Positions 36,229 through 43,912 are shown, counted from the stretch's first letter. The stretch is DNA of 64,000 nucleotides from JBCDKH01 sp964388485 (GCA_964388485.1 CAYMAS010000013.1:17230-81229), one strand, 5' to 3'. Numbers and translations: made by a program. The notes: generated by a model not told the origin, from the sequence alone.

Positions 36229-36843
36229 TCAGTCTTCCTGATCGCCGAACAGGAAGTCGACCACCACCTGCTCCGCGCGCCCGTTCTCGTCGCGGCCGAG
36301 GAAGATGTTGTAGACCCCATCGCCCGGTCCGGCGGGAATGACCGCGAACCGTCGCGCGTGGTGCGGCAGATCCGACGCCGTCCGCCGCATCTCCCGCACC
36401 TCGCCGGGCGGCCGGACTGCCATCAAGTCGTCGAGGTAGTCGTGCTCGTCGATGGCCGCCTGTCGCGTCTCGTCGAGATCCTCCTCCATCGACTGGTCGT
36501 GAGCCGTGATGTACGCGAAGTCGATCCCGACGCTCGCCGCCTCGTCCTCGCCGACTCGCTTCGCCGGCTCCCACCGCGTCGGTTGCAGTGATTCGTGCAC
36601 CGACAACACCGCCGCGGCGACGAAGGGGTCGCCGTCTGCGTCTTCGGCGACGATCGACCAGACGTGCAACGGGCGTCCGCCGAAGTCGACTTCGAGCGCC
36701 GCGAGGTTGTCGAGCCCCCCGTCGATCACCAGCCGGCCCGTCGGCAGATCGATGCTGCCGACCCGCAGCACCGCACCATCTGCCGGTTCGACCAGACCTG
36801 CGGCCAGCTTCACGAGGTCCACGACAGGCTCCATGACCCCCAT
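36229..36843 (-). CDS. DUF4241-like protein
   Basis: A 204-residue cytosolic protein. The pattern IDLPTGRLVIDGG, LHVWSIVAEDADGDPFVAAAVL, RWEPA, GIDFAYITAHDQS and GDGVYNIFLGRDENGRAEQVVVDF resembles DUF4241 proteins, small immunity-like proteins of unknown function; some in that family are linked to contact-dependent inhibition or polymorphic toxins. No toxin gene is adjacent. The start may be 36843 or the ATG three codons later at 36834, which has a closer GGGGG. Confidence 0.6.
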   Translation of the reverse strand: MGVMEPVVDLVKLAAGLVEPADGAVLRVGSIDLPTGRLVIDGGLDNLAALEVDFGGRPLHVWSIVAEDADGDPFVAAAVLSVHESLQPTRWEPAKRVGEDEAASVGIDFAYITAHDQSMEEDLDETRQAAIDEHDYLDDLMAVRPPGEVREMRRTASDLPHHARRFAVIPAGPGDGVYNIFLGRDENGRAEQVVVDFLFGDQED

Positions 36844-36938
36844 CTTAACTCGTTGGCCACGGCTGGAGCATTTACCCTATCCGCCTGCGTCAGTTCGTGT
36901 ACGCTCGCATCCACTGACTTCCATCTTTAGAAGAGATT

Positions 36939-37664
36939 ATGCTCATTAGAACCTCCCTCATCGCCGCCTGTTCCGCGACCTTCGTCGCTTCCGCCGCCTT
37001 CGCCCAGACGACCGTCTTGGCCCCGGATGGCTTCGCCACGACCGACGGCAGCGCCATCGCCGACGGCCCGATCGACGACGCCGGCGACCGCTTCCAGCAG
37101 GTCTTCAGCGGCGACTTCTTCGACGGCCCGGTAGTCATCACCGAGATCCAGTTCCGCGCCGCCAATCCGGAGAACGCCTTTCGGCCCAACTCCATCACCG
37201 CCAGCGACGTCAACATCACGCTCTCCACGACCATGAACGACGCCAGCGCCGCCGGCATCGCCGATGCGTTCGACAGCAACGTCGGCCTCGACGTCCAGAC
37301 CGTCCTCTCCGGCCCGCTCACGCTCGACCGCGGCGGCTCGAACCCGACCGGCGCCCAGCCATTCGACTACGGCTTCGTGCTCGACACGCCCTTCATCTTC
37401 AACCCGGCCCTGGGCAACCTGCTGCTCGACGTCAGCGTCCCCGGCACCGCCAGCGTGACGCTCGGCACCGGCTTCGGCGCCCTCGAGAGCTTCGACGCCG
37501 TTGTCGATCAGCCCGACTCCGATGGCATCGCCAGCAAGACCGGCAACTTCGGCGCCGTCAGCACCGGCCTTGTGACGCAGTTCACGACCGAGGTCGTTCC
37601 CGAGCCCGCCGTCGCCACCCTCGGCCTCCTCGCCACCGGCCTCGTCCTGCGTCGGCGTCGCTGA
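36939..37664 (+). CDS. PEP-CTERM secreted protein
   Basis: A 241-residue exported protein: signal peptide (SLIAACSATFVASAAFAQ), beta-rich body with VVITEIQFRAANPENAF and LGNLLLDVSVPGTASVTLG, and a PEP-CTERM end (VVPEPAVATLGLLATGLVLRRRR). The body pattern, with strands and a disk-like repeated Asp/Gly, looks like a surface or matrix protein. It has its own terminator directly downstream. The start ATG 36939 is preceded by TTAGAAGAGATT. Confidence 0.88.
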   Translation: MLIRTSLIAACSATFVASAAFAQTTVLAPDGFATTDGSAIADGPIDDAGDRFQQVFSGDFFDGPVVITEIQFRAANPENAFRPNSITASDVNITLSTTMNDASAAGIADAFDSNVGLDVQTVLSGPLTLDRGGSNPTGAQPFDYGFVLDTPFIFNPALGNLLLDVSVPGTASVTLGTGFGALESFDAVVDQPDSDGIASKTGNFGAVSTGLVTQFTTEVVPEPAVATLGLLATGLVLRRRR

Positions 37665-37686
37665 TCGATCGATTCCATCGATGAGC

Positions 37687-37723
37687 AAGGGGTCAGGCGT
37701 CGTATGCGACGCCTGACCCTTTT
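37687..37723 (+). terminator. Strong intrinsic terminator after the PEP-CTERM gene
   Basis: A 13-bp perfect stem (GGGTCAGGCGTCG at 37690-37702, complement at 37707-37719) with a TATG loop, followed by TTTT. This is a textbook terminator. The arm GGGGTCAGGCGTCG also resembles the REP-like hairpin GGGGTCAGGAGTCG at 43784, so it may have arisen from a repeat. Confidence 0.85.
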
Positions 37724-37745
37724 CCTGTCGCGATCCTGTCCTGTG

Positions 37746-38408
37746 CTACGGACTGACGTGGCTCAGCACCGTCGCCAAGTCACCGCGTAGAAGTGCCGCG
37801 GGATTGAGAATCAGGCCAGGGAAGAGCTTGCTTTCGACCAGTCCATTGGCATCAGGCGACATCGCGAGGTAGCGATCATCAGATCGCTCGTACCAATCGA
37901 TTCGCTCTTCTTCCGTCCGCCAAAGCAGATACTCCTTGACGCCCGCCGCGTGGTACGCCTCGGCCTTGGCATTGGCATCGAGCGACGCCGTGCTGGCGGC
38001 GACTTCGACGACCAGCTCCGGCGGGCCGTGGACGTAGCCGTCGCTGCCGACCTGAGCCCTGCCGCTTTGAGCAAACGGCCGCATCAGCAGAACATCCGGC
38101 TCAACGACGTCTGCGTCATCGAGCAGGACCGTGCAACCCGAACCAAGGATCAGGTTCGGATGCTGAGCTGCATAGTGGCCAATCCAGCCAGTGATGCTCG
38201 CGTGCGACTCTCCGTGTACGAAGGGAACCCGCCCGCGAATGAACACGGATCCGGCAACAAGCTGAGCCCGCGTCTCCGGCATCGCCTCGTAGCGACGCAT
38301 GAACTCCTCGTGCGACAGCCGGTCGCCATTCTGCAGCTCCGGAATGTGCTCCGGCAACGACGACGGCCGAGCCCGTTGCTGGTCCCGTGGTGCATCAAGC
38401 AGCGGCAT
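37746..38408 (-). CDS. Uma2-family PD-(D/E)XK-like protein
   Basis: A 220-residue second Uma2/DUF820 protein: LSHEEFMRRYEAMPETRAQLVAGSVFIRG, VEPDVLLMRP, PPELVVEVAASTASLDANAKAEAYHAAGVKEYLLWRTEEERIDWY. All core acidic residues of the nuclease-like fold are present. The start ATG 38408 has GCAAGG-poor context; the longer open frame upstream to 38885 is a shadow of the neighbouring GNAT gene. Function of the family is unknown. Confidence 0.88.
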   Translation of the reverse strand: MPLLDAPRDQQRARPSSLPEHIPELQNGDRLSHEEFMRRYEAMPETRAQLVAGSVFIRGRVPFVHGESHASITGWIGHYAAQHPNLILGSGCTVLLDDADVVEPDVLLMRPFAQSGRAQVGSDGYVHGPPELVVEVAASTASLDANAKAEAYHAAGVKEYLLWRTEEERIDWYERSDDRYLAMSPDANGLVESKLFPGLILNPAALLRGDLATVLSHVSP

Positions 38409-38428
38409 GATCGAATGATACCACAGCC

Positions 38429-39739
38429 CTACGCCGCCAGCTTCAACGGCTCCGCCGCCGCCGCCTCGGGCAACGCCACCCGTCGCACGTCGTGCCGCGG
38501 CTTGGGCAACATCGGCTGCGTCGCCTCGTGCTCCATCCACCGGTCCCGCAGCTCCCGGGCCATCGCCTCCACCCGCGGATCGATCGGCCGCTCGACAGGC
38601 TTGGCCTTCTTCCGCTTCCGCTTGGGCTTGACGACCTTTGCCACCGGCAACGCCGGCACCATCGTCGCATCCGCCGGAATGAACCACATGCCGCCCGGCT
38701 GGGCGTGCTGCTCGGTGAGGATCATCTCCCGCGTCATCAGCCGCTTGCCGTCCTGCCAGAGGAACCCGTCGCGCTCCTCGACGCCGTCGGGGTAGACCAC
38801 CCGTGCCACGGACTTCAGTCCGTGCTCCTCGGCGACTTCCGAAGACTCGACACGCTCGTCCGACACGATCTGAAGATCTTGGCACGAAACGTCAGACGCG
38901 TCCTCCTGCTTGTCCTCCACCTCCGGCAAGACGATCGGCAAGACGTCCCGCCAATGCGTCCCCGGCGGAATGGGAAAGACCAGCCGATCCGCCATCATCG
39001 CCCCGCCACCCGTCTTGGCCGGATACCAGTAGCTCACCGGATCGTCCTCGCCGCGGATCTTCTTCTGCCAGAAAAGGTGGATGCGAGGAGAGGTGGAAAG
39101 TGATGAGTGATGAGTTGAAGAGTGATGAGTGCCAGATTCGGAGTTCTGGAACTCATCACTCCTCAACTTTTCACTCATCACTCGCTTCTTCCTACTTCCC
39201 GTCCTGAACGCGATCGGCACGAACCCCATCGCCTCCCAGAACCGGTTGGCCTCCAGGTCCTGGGCACACCAGCACGAGTAGAGCCGGCACCCGTACGCCG
39301 ATCGGTCGAACTGCGCTTGCAACAACGCCCCCGCCACCAGCGACCGCCGGGCCTGTGGCACGACGCACAGCTGCGTCACGTACCCGACCTCGTCCCGCCG
39401 AAAGTAGCGGTCGGCCGCGATGAGGTAGCCAAGGGGAGAGGAAGGAGTGGGGAGCGAGGAGTGGGGAGCGAGGCCGACCCCAGCGTTTGCCTCTGACATC
39501 TGCCCCGCTCCTCGCTCCTCACTCCTCGCTCCTTCTGCCACCAACACCTCCCCCTTCGCCAATTTCCCTTTCAACGCCATCATCGGCAGAAAGCCCAACT
39601 GCTCGCCGTGCTGCTTCTGCATCGCGTCGATCCACGGCAGATCCGCCTCCGTCGCCTCGCGGATGTGGAAGTCCTTCCCAAGTCGGCCGGTGGGACGGAT
39701 TGCCGTCGAGGTCATGGTGTGTGGCATCAGATCGTTCAT
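38429..39739 (-). CDS. GNAT-type acetyltransferase carrying two palindromic in-frame inserts
   Basis: About 436 residues. The GNAT domain comprises DFHIREATEADLPWIDAMQ, KGKLAKGEVLVAEG, PLGYLIAADRYFRRDEVGYVTQLCVVPQARR (long motif A) and CRLYSCWCAQDLEANRFWEAMGFVPIAFR. Two stretches that do not belong to the fold are seen: ARSEERGAGQMSEANAGVG and MSEKLRSDEFQNSESG with HHSSTHHSSLST. They are the translations of palindromic DNA elements at 39444-39532 and 39099-39182. A basic C-terminal tail (KPKRKRKKAKPVERPIDP) follows. The start is uncertain; ATGs at 39739, 39727 and 39715 are possible and the frame is open to 39940. The substrate is unknown. Confidence 0.72.
   Translation of the reverse strand: MNDLMPHTMTSTAIRPTGRLGKDFHIREATEADLPWIDAMQKQHGEQLGFLPMMALKGKLAKGEVLVAEGARSEERGAGQMSEANAGVGLAPHSSLPTPSSPLGYLIAADRYFRRDEVGYVTQLCVVPQARRSLVAGALLQAQFDRSAYGCRLYSCWCAQDLEANRFWEAMGFVPIAFRTGSRKKRVMSEKLRSDEFQNSESGTHHSSTHHSSLSTSPRIHLFWQKKIRGEDDPVSYWYPAKTGGGAMMADRLVFPIPPGTHWRDVLPIVLPEVEDKQEDASDVSCQDLQIVSDERVESSEVAEEHGLKSVARVVYPDGVEERDGFLWQDGKRLMTREMILTEQHAQPGGMWFIPADATMVPALPVAKVVKPKRKRKKAKPVERPIDPRVEAMARELRDRWMEHEATQPMLPKPRHDVRRVALPEAAAAEPLKLAA
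39099..39182. repeat. 84-bp palindromic element inside the GNAT gene
   Basis: Arms of 32 bases (39099-39130 and 39151-39182) match in 29 of 32 positions around a 20-base loop. The arms contain three copies of GTGATGAGT-type units (AGTGATGAGTGATGAG). The whole element is 84 bases, a multiple of three, and is translated in frame as a Ser/His-rich insert, so the reading frame of the host gene is preserved. The flotillin spacer at 5886 has a related ACTCATCACTC. Confidence 0.85.
39444..39532. repeat. Second palindromic element inside the GNAT gene
   Basis: Left arm 39444-39473 and right arm 39503-39532 pair in 24 of 30 positions, most mismatches being wobble pairs, around a 29-base loop. The unit GGAGTGGGGAGCGAGG is repeated twice in the left arm. 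It is translated in frame as ARSEERGAGQMSEANAGVG and following residues, and lies between beta strands of the acetyltransferase. Element boundaries are approximate. Confidence 0.7.
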
Positions 39740-40175
39740 GCCCCGTGTATCGGCTTCCCACAGGACCGGCGCTTGCCGGTTTCCGACGCACCAACGCAAC
39801 CGCCGAAAGGCCGGCAACAGCCGGTCGTCCCAGAGGTCCAAGGAAAACCACCGCTGCTCGCCTGGCATCGCCCGTCGGCCACGTCCGGGGGACGCCTCCT
39901 CGGCAACGTCCGGGAACATCGCCCGCACCAGCCCAAGCACGCGGACGCACTCGGACGTCGACCCGCCCCTGCGGATCCGGCGAAGAAACAGCGCTGTGCC
40001 ACGGCCGACCGCGCCGGAACCAGCGCTGCGTCAATCCGGGCGCGTGTGCCGCACCAACTCGACCCCACGACACCGCCACCGCCGCGTTGTCGGACCCACC
40101 ACACGGAAGATCAGACCCGCCCGCCGCATGATCGGACGCGCGAAGGGGTCGACCCCATTGAAAACCGCCTTGGTT
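39740..40175. other. Non-coding stretch upstream of the GNAT gene
   Basis: No gene I can support. The frame of the GNAT gene remains open through 39940, so an N-terminal extension is possible, but its Arg-rich translation matches no known domain. The segment leads into the 21-bp repeat array. Confidence 0.4.
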
Positions 40176-40414
40176 CCCCGAGGAAACAAGTTGTTTCCCT
40201 TGGGTTTCGACTTGATTCCCCTGGGTTTCAAGTTGGTTCCCCTGGGTTTCGAGACGATCCCCTTGCGTTTCGCCGCCGTTCCCGTGGTGATGAACTTGTT
40301 TCCCCAGGGAACGGGGTCGAATCCCAAGGGAGCCGAGTCGAAACCCAAGGGGATCAGAACGATTCCCATGGGACCGAACCGCGTCCCCCGAGGAACCGAC
40401 CCGATCCCCACGGG
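40176..40414. repeat. Array of twelve CCCNNGGG-type near-palindromes at 21-bp steps
   Basis: Eight-base near-palindromes begin at 40176, 40197, 40218, 40239, 40260, 40281, 40302, 40323, 40344, 40365, 40386 and 40407, exactly 21 bp apart. Examples are CCCCGAGG, CCCTTGGG, CCCCTGGG (twice), CCCCAGGG, CCCAAGGG (twice), CCCATGGG and CCCACGGG. The flanks are semi-conserved: the first units have TTTCGAG/TTTCAAG after the core, and later units carry the reverse form GTCGAAA before it, so orientation changes near 40281-40302. 21 bp is two helical turns. The array also keeps several frames open as heptapeptide repeats. It lies between the GNAT gene and the frameshifted membrane-protein gene. Confidence 0.85.
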
Positions 40415-40432
40415 CAGGGTGGCGTTGGGGCG

Positions 40433-40526
40433 GGTGGCACGGGTCGCGTCTGCGAGACCCGTGTCTGGAGACGCCCAAACACGGGTCTCGCAGACGCGAC
40501 CCCCCACCTCCCCCACCCGTGCCACC
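40433..40526. repeat. Large hairpin with 24-bp perfect stem
   Basis: Perfect 24-base arms (40441-40464 and 40479-40502; the left begins GGGTCGCGTCTGCGAG) around a 14-base loop. An outer 11-bp stem pairs GGTGGCACGGG (40433-40443) with CCCGTGCCACC (40516-40526), sharing part of the inner arm. It begins 18 bases after the 21-bp array and ends 26 bases before the next ATG, with no T tract. Confidence 0.8.
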
Positions 40527-40552
40527 TTGCCGATCGAGTACGGTGGCGACCG

Positions 40553-41382
40553 ATGCGACTCATTCCGCAGACGAAAACGGAACTGATGAAGATGTGGGTC
40601 ATCGCCCTGCTGACGACGGCCTTCGTCGCGGTGGGCGGCGGCTTGGCCTGGGGCCAATGGTACTGGGGCTACGTCGTCAGTCGGCCGGGGGTGGCCGCCG
40701 AGGTGCGGCAGGCCGATCAGCTGCACAGCCTGACCCGCTATCACCCTGCCAGTTGGCATGCCGCTGCGGGTGGGGGTGGGGCGGCGGCGGCGGCGGACAT
40801 CGTGCCGCGCTCGGCGGACGAGGCCATCGAACTGCCCGGTGGCGGCAATTCGTACTACCTCTCCTCCGCCCGCATCGCCCAGGCCCTGAGCGACGCCGGG
40901 GCGCGGCTCGCCTCGGACGGCCGTGCCGTCATCGACGGCATCCGACTTCCTCGCTGGACCAAGAACAACTCGTTGGCCTGCGGGCGTTCCTTGTCAGCAC
41001 CGGCGCCGTGCCGACCGGCTCCTACAAGGCCGCTCCTTCCGAGTGGCGCGGCACGATCTTTGACTTTTCCATCCAAGACGGCCGGCGCCTCTGGCTCGTC
41101 ACCGTCCACACCACGCAGCTGTCGAACGACCACTACGCCTACCGCGAGCTCCTGCTCGAGCCGACCGGCAGCGACCCGAACACGTGGGCCCTCGTCGACG
41201 CCCGCGGCTGGCAATTCGATATCGCCGGCATCGAAGGTCTTGAGTGGCAGGCGATGGCCGTCGTCATCGGCGTCCTCGCCGGCATCCCGGTGCTGACGCT
41301 TCTCGGGCTCCACACCGCCTTCGGGGTCGTCATCATGCACCGCCGCGACCGCGTCGTCGGCTTCGAGCCCATCATGAGATAG
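40553..41382 (+). pseudogene. Frameshifted gene for a two-pass membrane protein
   Basis: An ATG at 40553 (MRLIPQTKTELMKMWV) starts a protein with an N-terminal membrane helix (WVIALLTTAFVAVGGGLAW), DQLHSLTRYHPASWH, a Gly/Ala stretch and SYYLSSARIAQALSDAGARL. At about 40965-40975 the sensible reading moves to another frame, continuing LVGLRAFLVSTGAVPTGSYK, TIFDFSIQDGRRLWLVTVHTTQL and a C-terminal helix (VVIGVLAGIPVLTLLGLHTAFG) to the stop at 41382. One base is missing overall. Whether this is a real mutation or an assembly error cannot be told. No family recognised. Confidence 0.7.
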
Positions 41383-41406
41383 GGGACGGCGAGGAACCGA
41401 CGAAAC

Positions 41407-41490
41407 GGGGTCAGGAGTTGTAGGGTGGGCTTCAGCCCACCGTCTGCTTTCGCTTTGTCGTGGCGGATGGTGGGCTGAAGCCCACCCTAC
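41407..41490. repeat. Composite REP-like element: GGGGTCAGGAG plus inverted GTAG hairpins
   Basis: 41407-41417 is GGGGTCAGGAG, one arm of the repeat family at 43784. It is followed at once by GTAG-GGTGGGCT-TC-AGCCCACC (41420-41441) and, after a 27-base spacer, its exact inverted copy ending CCCTAC (41469-41490). The hairpins are the same as the pair at tyrS (12557-12622). Confidence 0.85.
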
Positions 41491-41680
41491 GGCAACGGTC
41501 ACCGACCCGCCCCCGTTTGGCCTTTGGCCGGGGCGGCGTATATCGTGCTTCGGGTGGCTGCCAACGCCACAACCTCCCCCACCCGCCGCGGCAAGCCGTT
41601 GTCGCTCGTTGAGACTGATCTTGCCAGTGGGACGACGACACCAGCAACGAACGATGCCCCCTTCTCTACCCCGTCCCTCA

Positions 41681-41911
41681 ATGATCATAGAGCACGACCG
41701 TGTTGTCCTGACAAGTGATCTGCCCGTCGACGGCCTTGAGGTCGGAGATGTGGGCACGGTTATCCACATCTACGATGACGGTGCCGGCTACGAGGTGGAG
41801 TTCGTCGCCCTCGACGGCACGACCGCCGCCGTCGTCACCGTCCCCGCAACCGCCATCCGCCCGGTCCGGGCTCGTGAAGTCGCCCACGCACGGCAGCTGA
41901 CGGTGGCTTGA
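41681..41911 (+). CDS. DUF4926-like small protein
   Basis: A 76-residue protein: MIIEHDRVVLTSDLPVDGLEVGDVGTVIHIYDDGAGYEVEF then VALDGTTAAVVTVPATAIRPV. The strand pattern DRVVLTxDLPxxGLxxGDVGTVVHxYxxGxxYEVEF is that of DUF4926, a small SH3-like beta-barrel of unknown function that is often near mobile or toxin-type genes. ATG 41681 begins at the first strand. Confidence 0.8.
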   Translation: MIIEHDRVVLTSDLPVDGLEVGDVGTVIHIYDDGAGYEVEFVALDGTTAAVVTVPATAIRPVRAREVAHARQLTVA

Positions 41912-41956
41912 GCAGATTACGGGATCGAAAGAGCAAACGATGTCTCCTTATCTACC

Positions 41957-43699
41957 TTGAAGGTGATGAAATGGATAGACCCAATCGAGCGTTGGCTAGA
42001 ACCGGGTGACGATGGTTACGTCTGGTCCGGCCCGGAACCTAGTCCAGCCACCGAACCACCATTTCGACGCATCGAGCAGCAACTCGATCAGGCCTTCCTG
42101 TCGCACCCGTTGCGGAAACGCAACCCGGGCCAACAGTGGCTAGCACTTCTTGCGTCGCTCGATCTGATGCCGGCCGTGCTAGGACAGGCGGAAGCACTTG
42201 GAAAAGCAGATGACCATCAGATAATTCGTATGATCCGTCGGATGGAGGAAGGGATAGAACACGCAGCAAACCTTTTGAGCGCGGAAACAAGAGGCCTCAC
42301 GCCGTTCGAGATGACGCCGGAACGGCTCAATGAGGCTGGCTTCTTCATGAATCACTGCATGAACTACGCCGACATCGCAGACTTCCACAAGATGCACGGT
42401 CGCGAGCAGGTGGATACGAGAGTTGATGAAGAACGACGCATAGTCCGCCTTGACATTCGGCCCGAAAGTCCCTCCTCTGGGCACGGAGGGATGGAGGACT
42501 CGTTCCATGTCCAGAAACGCCGACTCGATAGCGATGGACCACAGGCGATGAGACTCAACTACTTGCTGCAGGATGAAGCTACGCGGTACGTGTCGAGGAC
42601 AGTCAAAGGCTTCATTGCACCACCAGACGAAGGCTTGGCTCGATCGGAAGCCTGCATCCAGTATGGACAAATTCTGTTCGCGAATGACATGCCGGGTCTG
42701 GAAGACGAAGTCGAGGTCGGGCTTTTCAGGATTGGAAATTTAAGGTCGTTCTGGCGAGCTATTGGCATCGACGCGACGATCTCGAAATCTGTCAGCACCT
42801 CCAATGTAGTTCGCGGAGAACGTCAGGAGTCGGTGATTCCTACCATCTCGACAAGTCTGAGTCGGTACATCCAGCGTATGTCAAGGCTCACTGGATTACC
42901 GGCGGATAAGATCGAGCAAATTGTCGCGCTGTATGAGTTCAATCCAGGCAAGAGTCGCAGCTTTTGGTTGCAACCACTTCTTGTTGATCGTCCTGGTGAT
43001 CGGATTGCGTTCAGTGCGTGGATGATCTGTGCTTTTTCGCACAATCGGAACACTCTGCGTCTCCTTTCGACGCAGAGAAGTACAGGGGACGCTGCAGCGA
43101 CCGTCATAGGATCGCTTGAGCCGAGCTTTATCGAGAGAATTGCAAAGCATGTAAGGAAACGGGGGTATCAAGTTAAGACCGACACCATTATCTCCTCATC
43201 AGGGGAGACCGGGCAGGTCGATCTAGTTGCTTGGAAAGCATCGTCACCGAACCAAGTCTTGCTGATTGAAGCGAAAGCAGTTCTTGCTGCAGACACTGTT
43301 GAGGAAGTTCAGAGAGTGACCACCGAAGTCCAGAAGGGAGCTAAGCAGCTTCAGAAATGCGTTCGAATTCTTGAGTCCTCATCTACCGATCAGAAGCAAC
43401 GATGGGTTCCTTTTGTCAAGTGGACTGATAGGATGTCGTTCCACAAGATCGTTCTCACGCCGAGAAGTGGACCCAATCACAAATATGACCATTCAGACGC
43501 TCCGGCGGTCTTATTCGAGATCATGACCAGCCAGCTTCGATCCCGCGACTGGAAGAGCCCGTCCGAGTTGATAGAGGTTCTACGACAGCGAGAAGAGCAT
43601 CGTGTCCATCACGATTATATCGAAGCGTATCGAGAAGTCGCTGTCGGAAGCATTCGCTATCACCTGCCCGTTCTCCTCAGACGAGCGAAGCCCGATTGA
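41957..43699 (+). CDS. Unknown protein with C-terminal PD-(D/E)XK-like nuclease motif
   Basis: A 580-residue protein of no family I can name. The first 380 residues are mixed alpha/beta with many charged residues (ERWLEPGDDGYVW, NHCMNYADIADFHKMHGRE, GLFRIGNLRSFWRAIGID). Near residue 410-450 is ERIAKHVRKRGYQVKTDTI, then GETGQVDLVAWKASS and VLLIEAKAVLAADTVEEVQ, a D...ExK layout (Asp in QVDLV, Glu/Lys in IEAK) as in PD-(D/E)XK nucleases. The base composition is visibly lower in GC than the flanks, suggesting a different origin. The start may be TTG 41957 or ATG 41966. It stands next to mobile-element relics, so a defence or mobile-DNA role is possible. Confidence 0.7.
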   Translation: MKVMKWIDPIERWLEPGDDGYVWSGPEPSPATEPPFRRIEQQLDQAFLSHPLRKRNPGQQWLALLASLDLMPAVLGQAEALGKADDHQIIRMIRRMEEGIEHAANLLSAETRGLTPFEMTPERLNEAGFFMNHCMNYADIADFHKMHGREQVDTRVDEERRIVRLDIRPESPSSGHGGMEDSFHVQKRRLDSDGPQAMRLNYLLQDEATRYVSRTVKGFIAPPDEGLARSEACIQYGQILFANDMPGLEDEVEVGLFRIGNLRSFWRAIGIDATISKSVSTSNVVRGERQESVIPTISTSLSRYIQRMSRLTGLPADKIEQIVALYEFNPGKSRSFWLQPLLVDRPGDRIAFSAWMICAFSHNRNTLRLLSTQRSTGDAAATVIGSLEPSFIERIAKHVRKRGYQVKTDTIISSSGETGQVDLVAWKASSPNQVLLIEAKAVLAADTVEEVQRVTTEVQKGAKQLQKCVRILESSSTDQKQRWVPFVKWTDRMSFHKIVLTPRSGPNHKYDHSDAPAVLFEIMTSQLRSRDWKSPSELIEVLRQREEHRVHHDYIEAYREVAVGSIRYHLPVLLRRAKPD

Positions 43700-43783
43700 G
43701 ATGGACATCGAACAGGAACGACAAGCGATTGGGGGCGGGGGGGAGGCTTCGTTCACTAACTGCTCCTGTTCATCCGAGCGTGG

Positions 43784-43852
43784 AGGGGTCAGGAGTCGCC
43801 GGAGGAGCGGGTTTGCACCGCGAAGTGGCTTTGGCGGCGACTCCTGACCCCT
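43784..43852. repeat. REP-like hairpin beside the RAYT remnant
   Basis: Perfect 17-bp arms AGGGGTCAGGAGTCGCC (43784-43800) and its complement (43836-43852) enclose 35 bases. The core GGGGTCAGG also occurs at 37689 (in a terminator) and 41407. It lies 60 bases from the C-terminus of the transposase remnant, as expected for a REP next to its RAYT gene. Confidence 0.8.
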
Positions 43853-43912
43853 TGCGGGTGGTGCTGGTGCGGGGGTGTGGGCGGGCGTGGCGTGGTTGGG
43901 GTGGGAGCCGCG

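Noticed and set aside
40176..40414. CRISPR array
   Set aside because: Units are 21 bp end to end with no unique spacers, and no cas genes are nearby.
39608..40552. Protein with heptapeptide repeats over the 21-bp array
   Set aside because: Because the unit is 21 bp, several frames stay open automatically on both strands; no start with ribosome site or conserved flanking domain. Kept only as an alternative in the finding.
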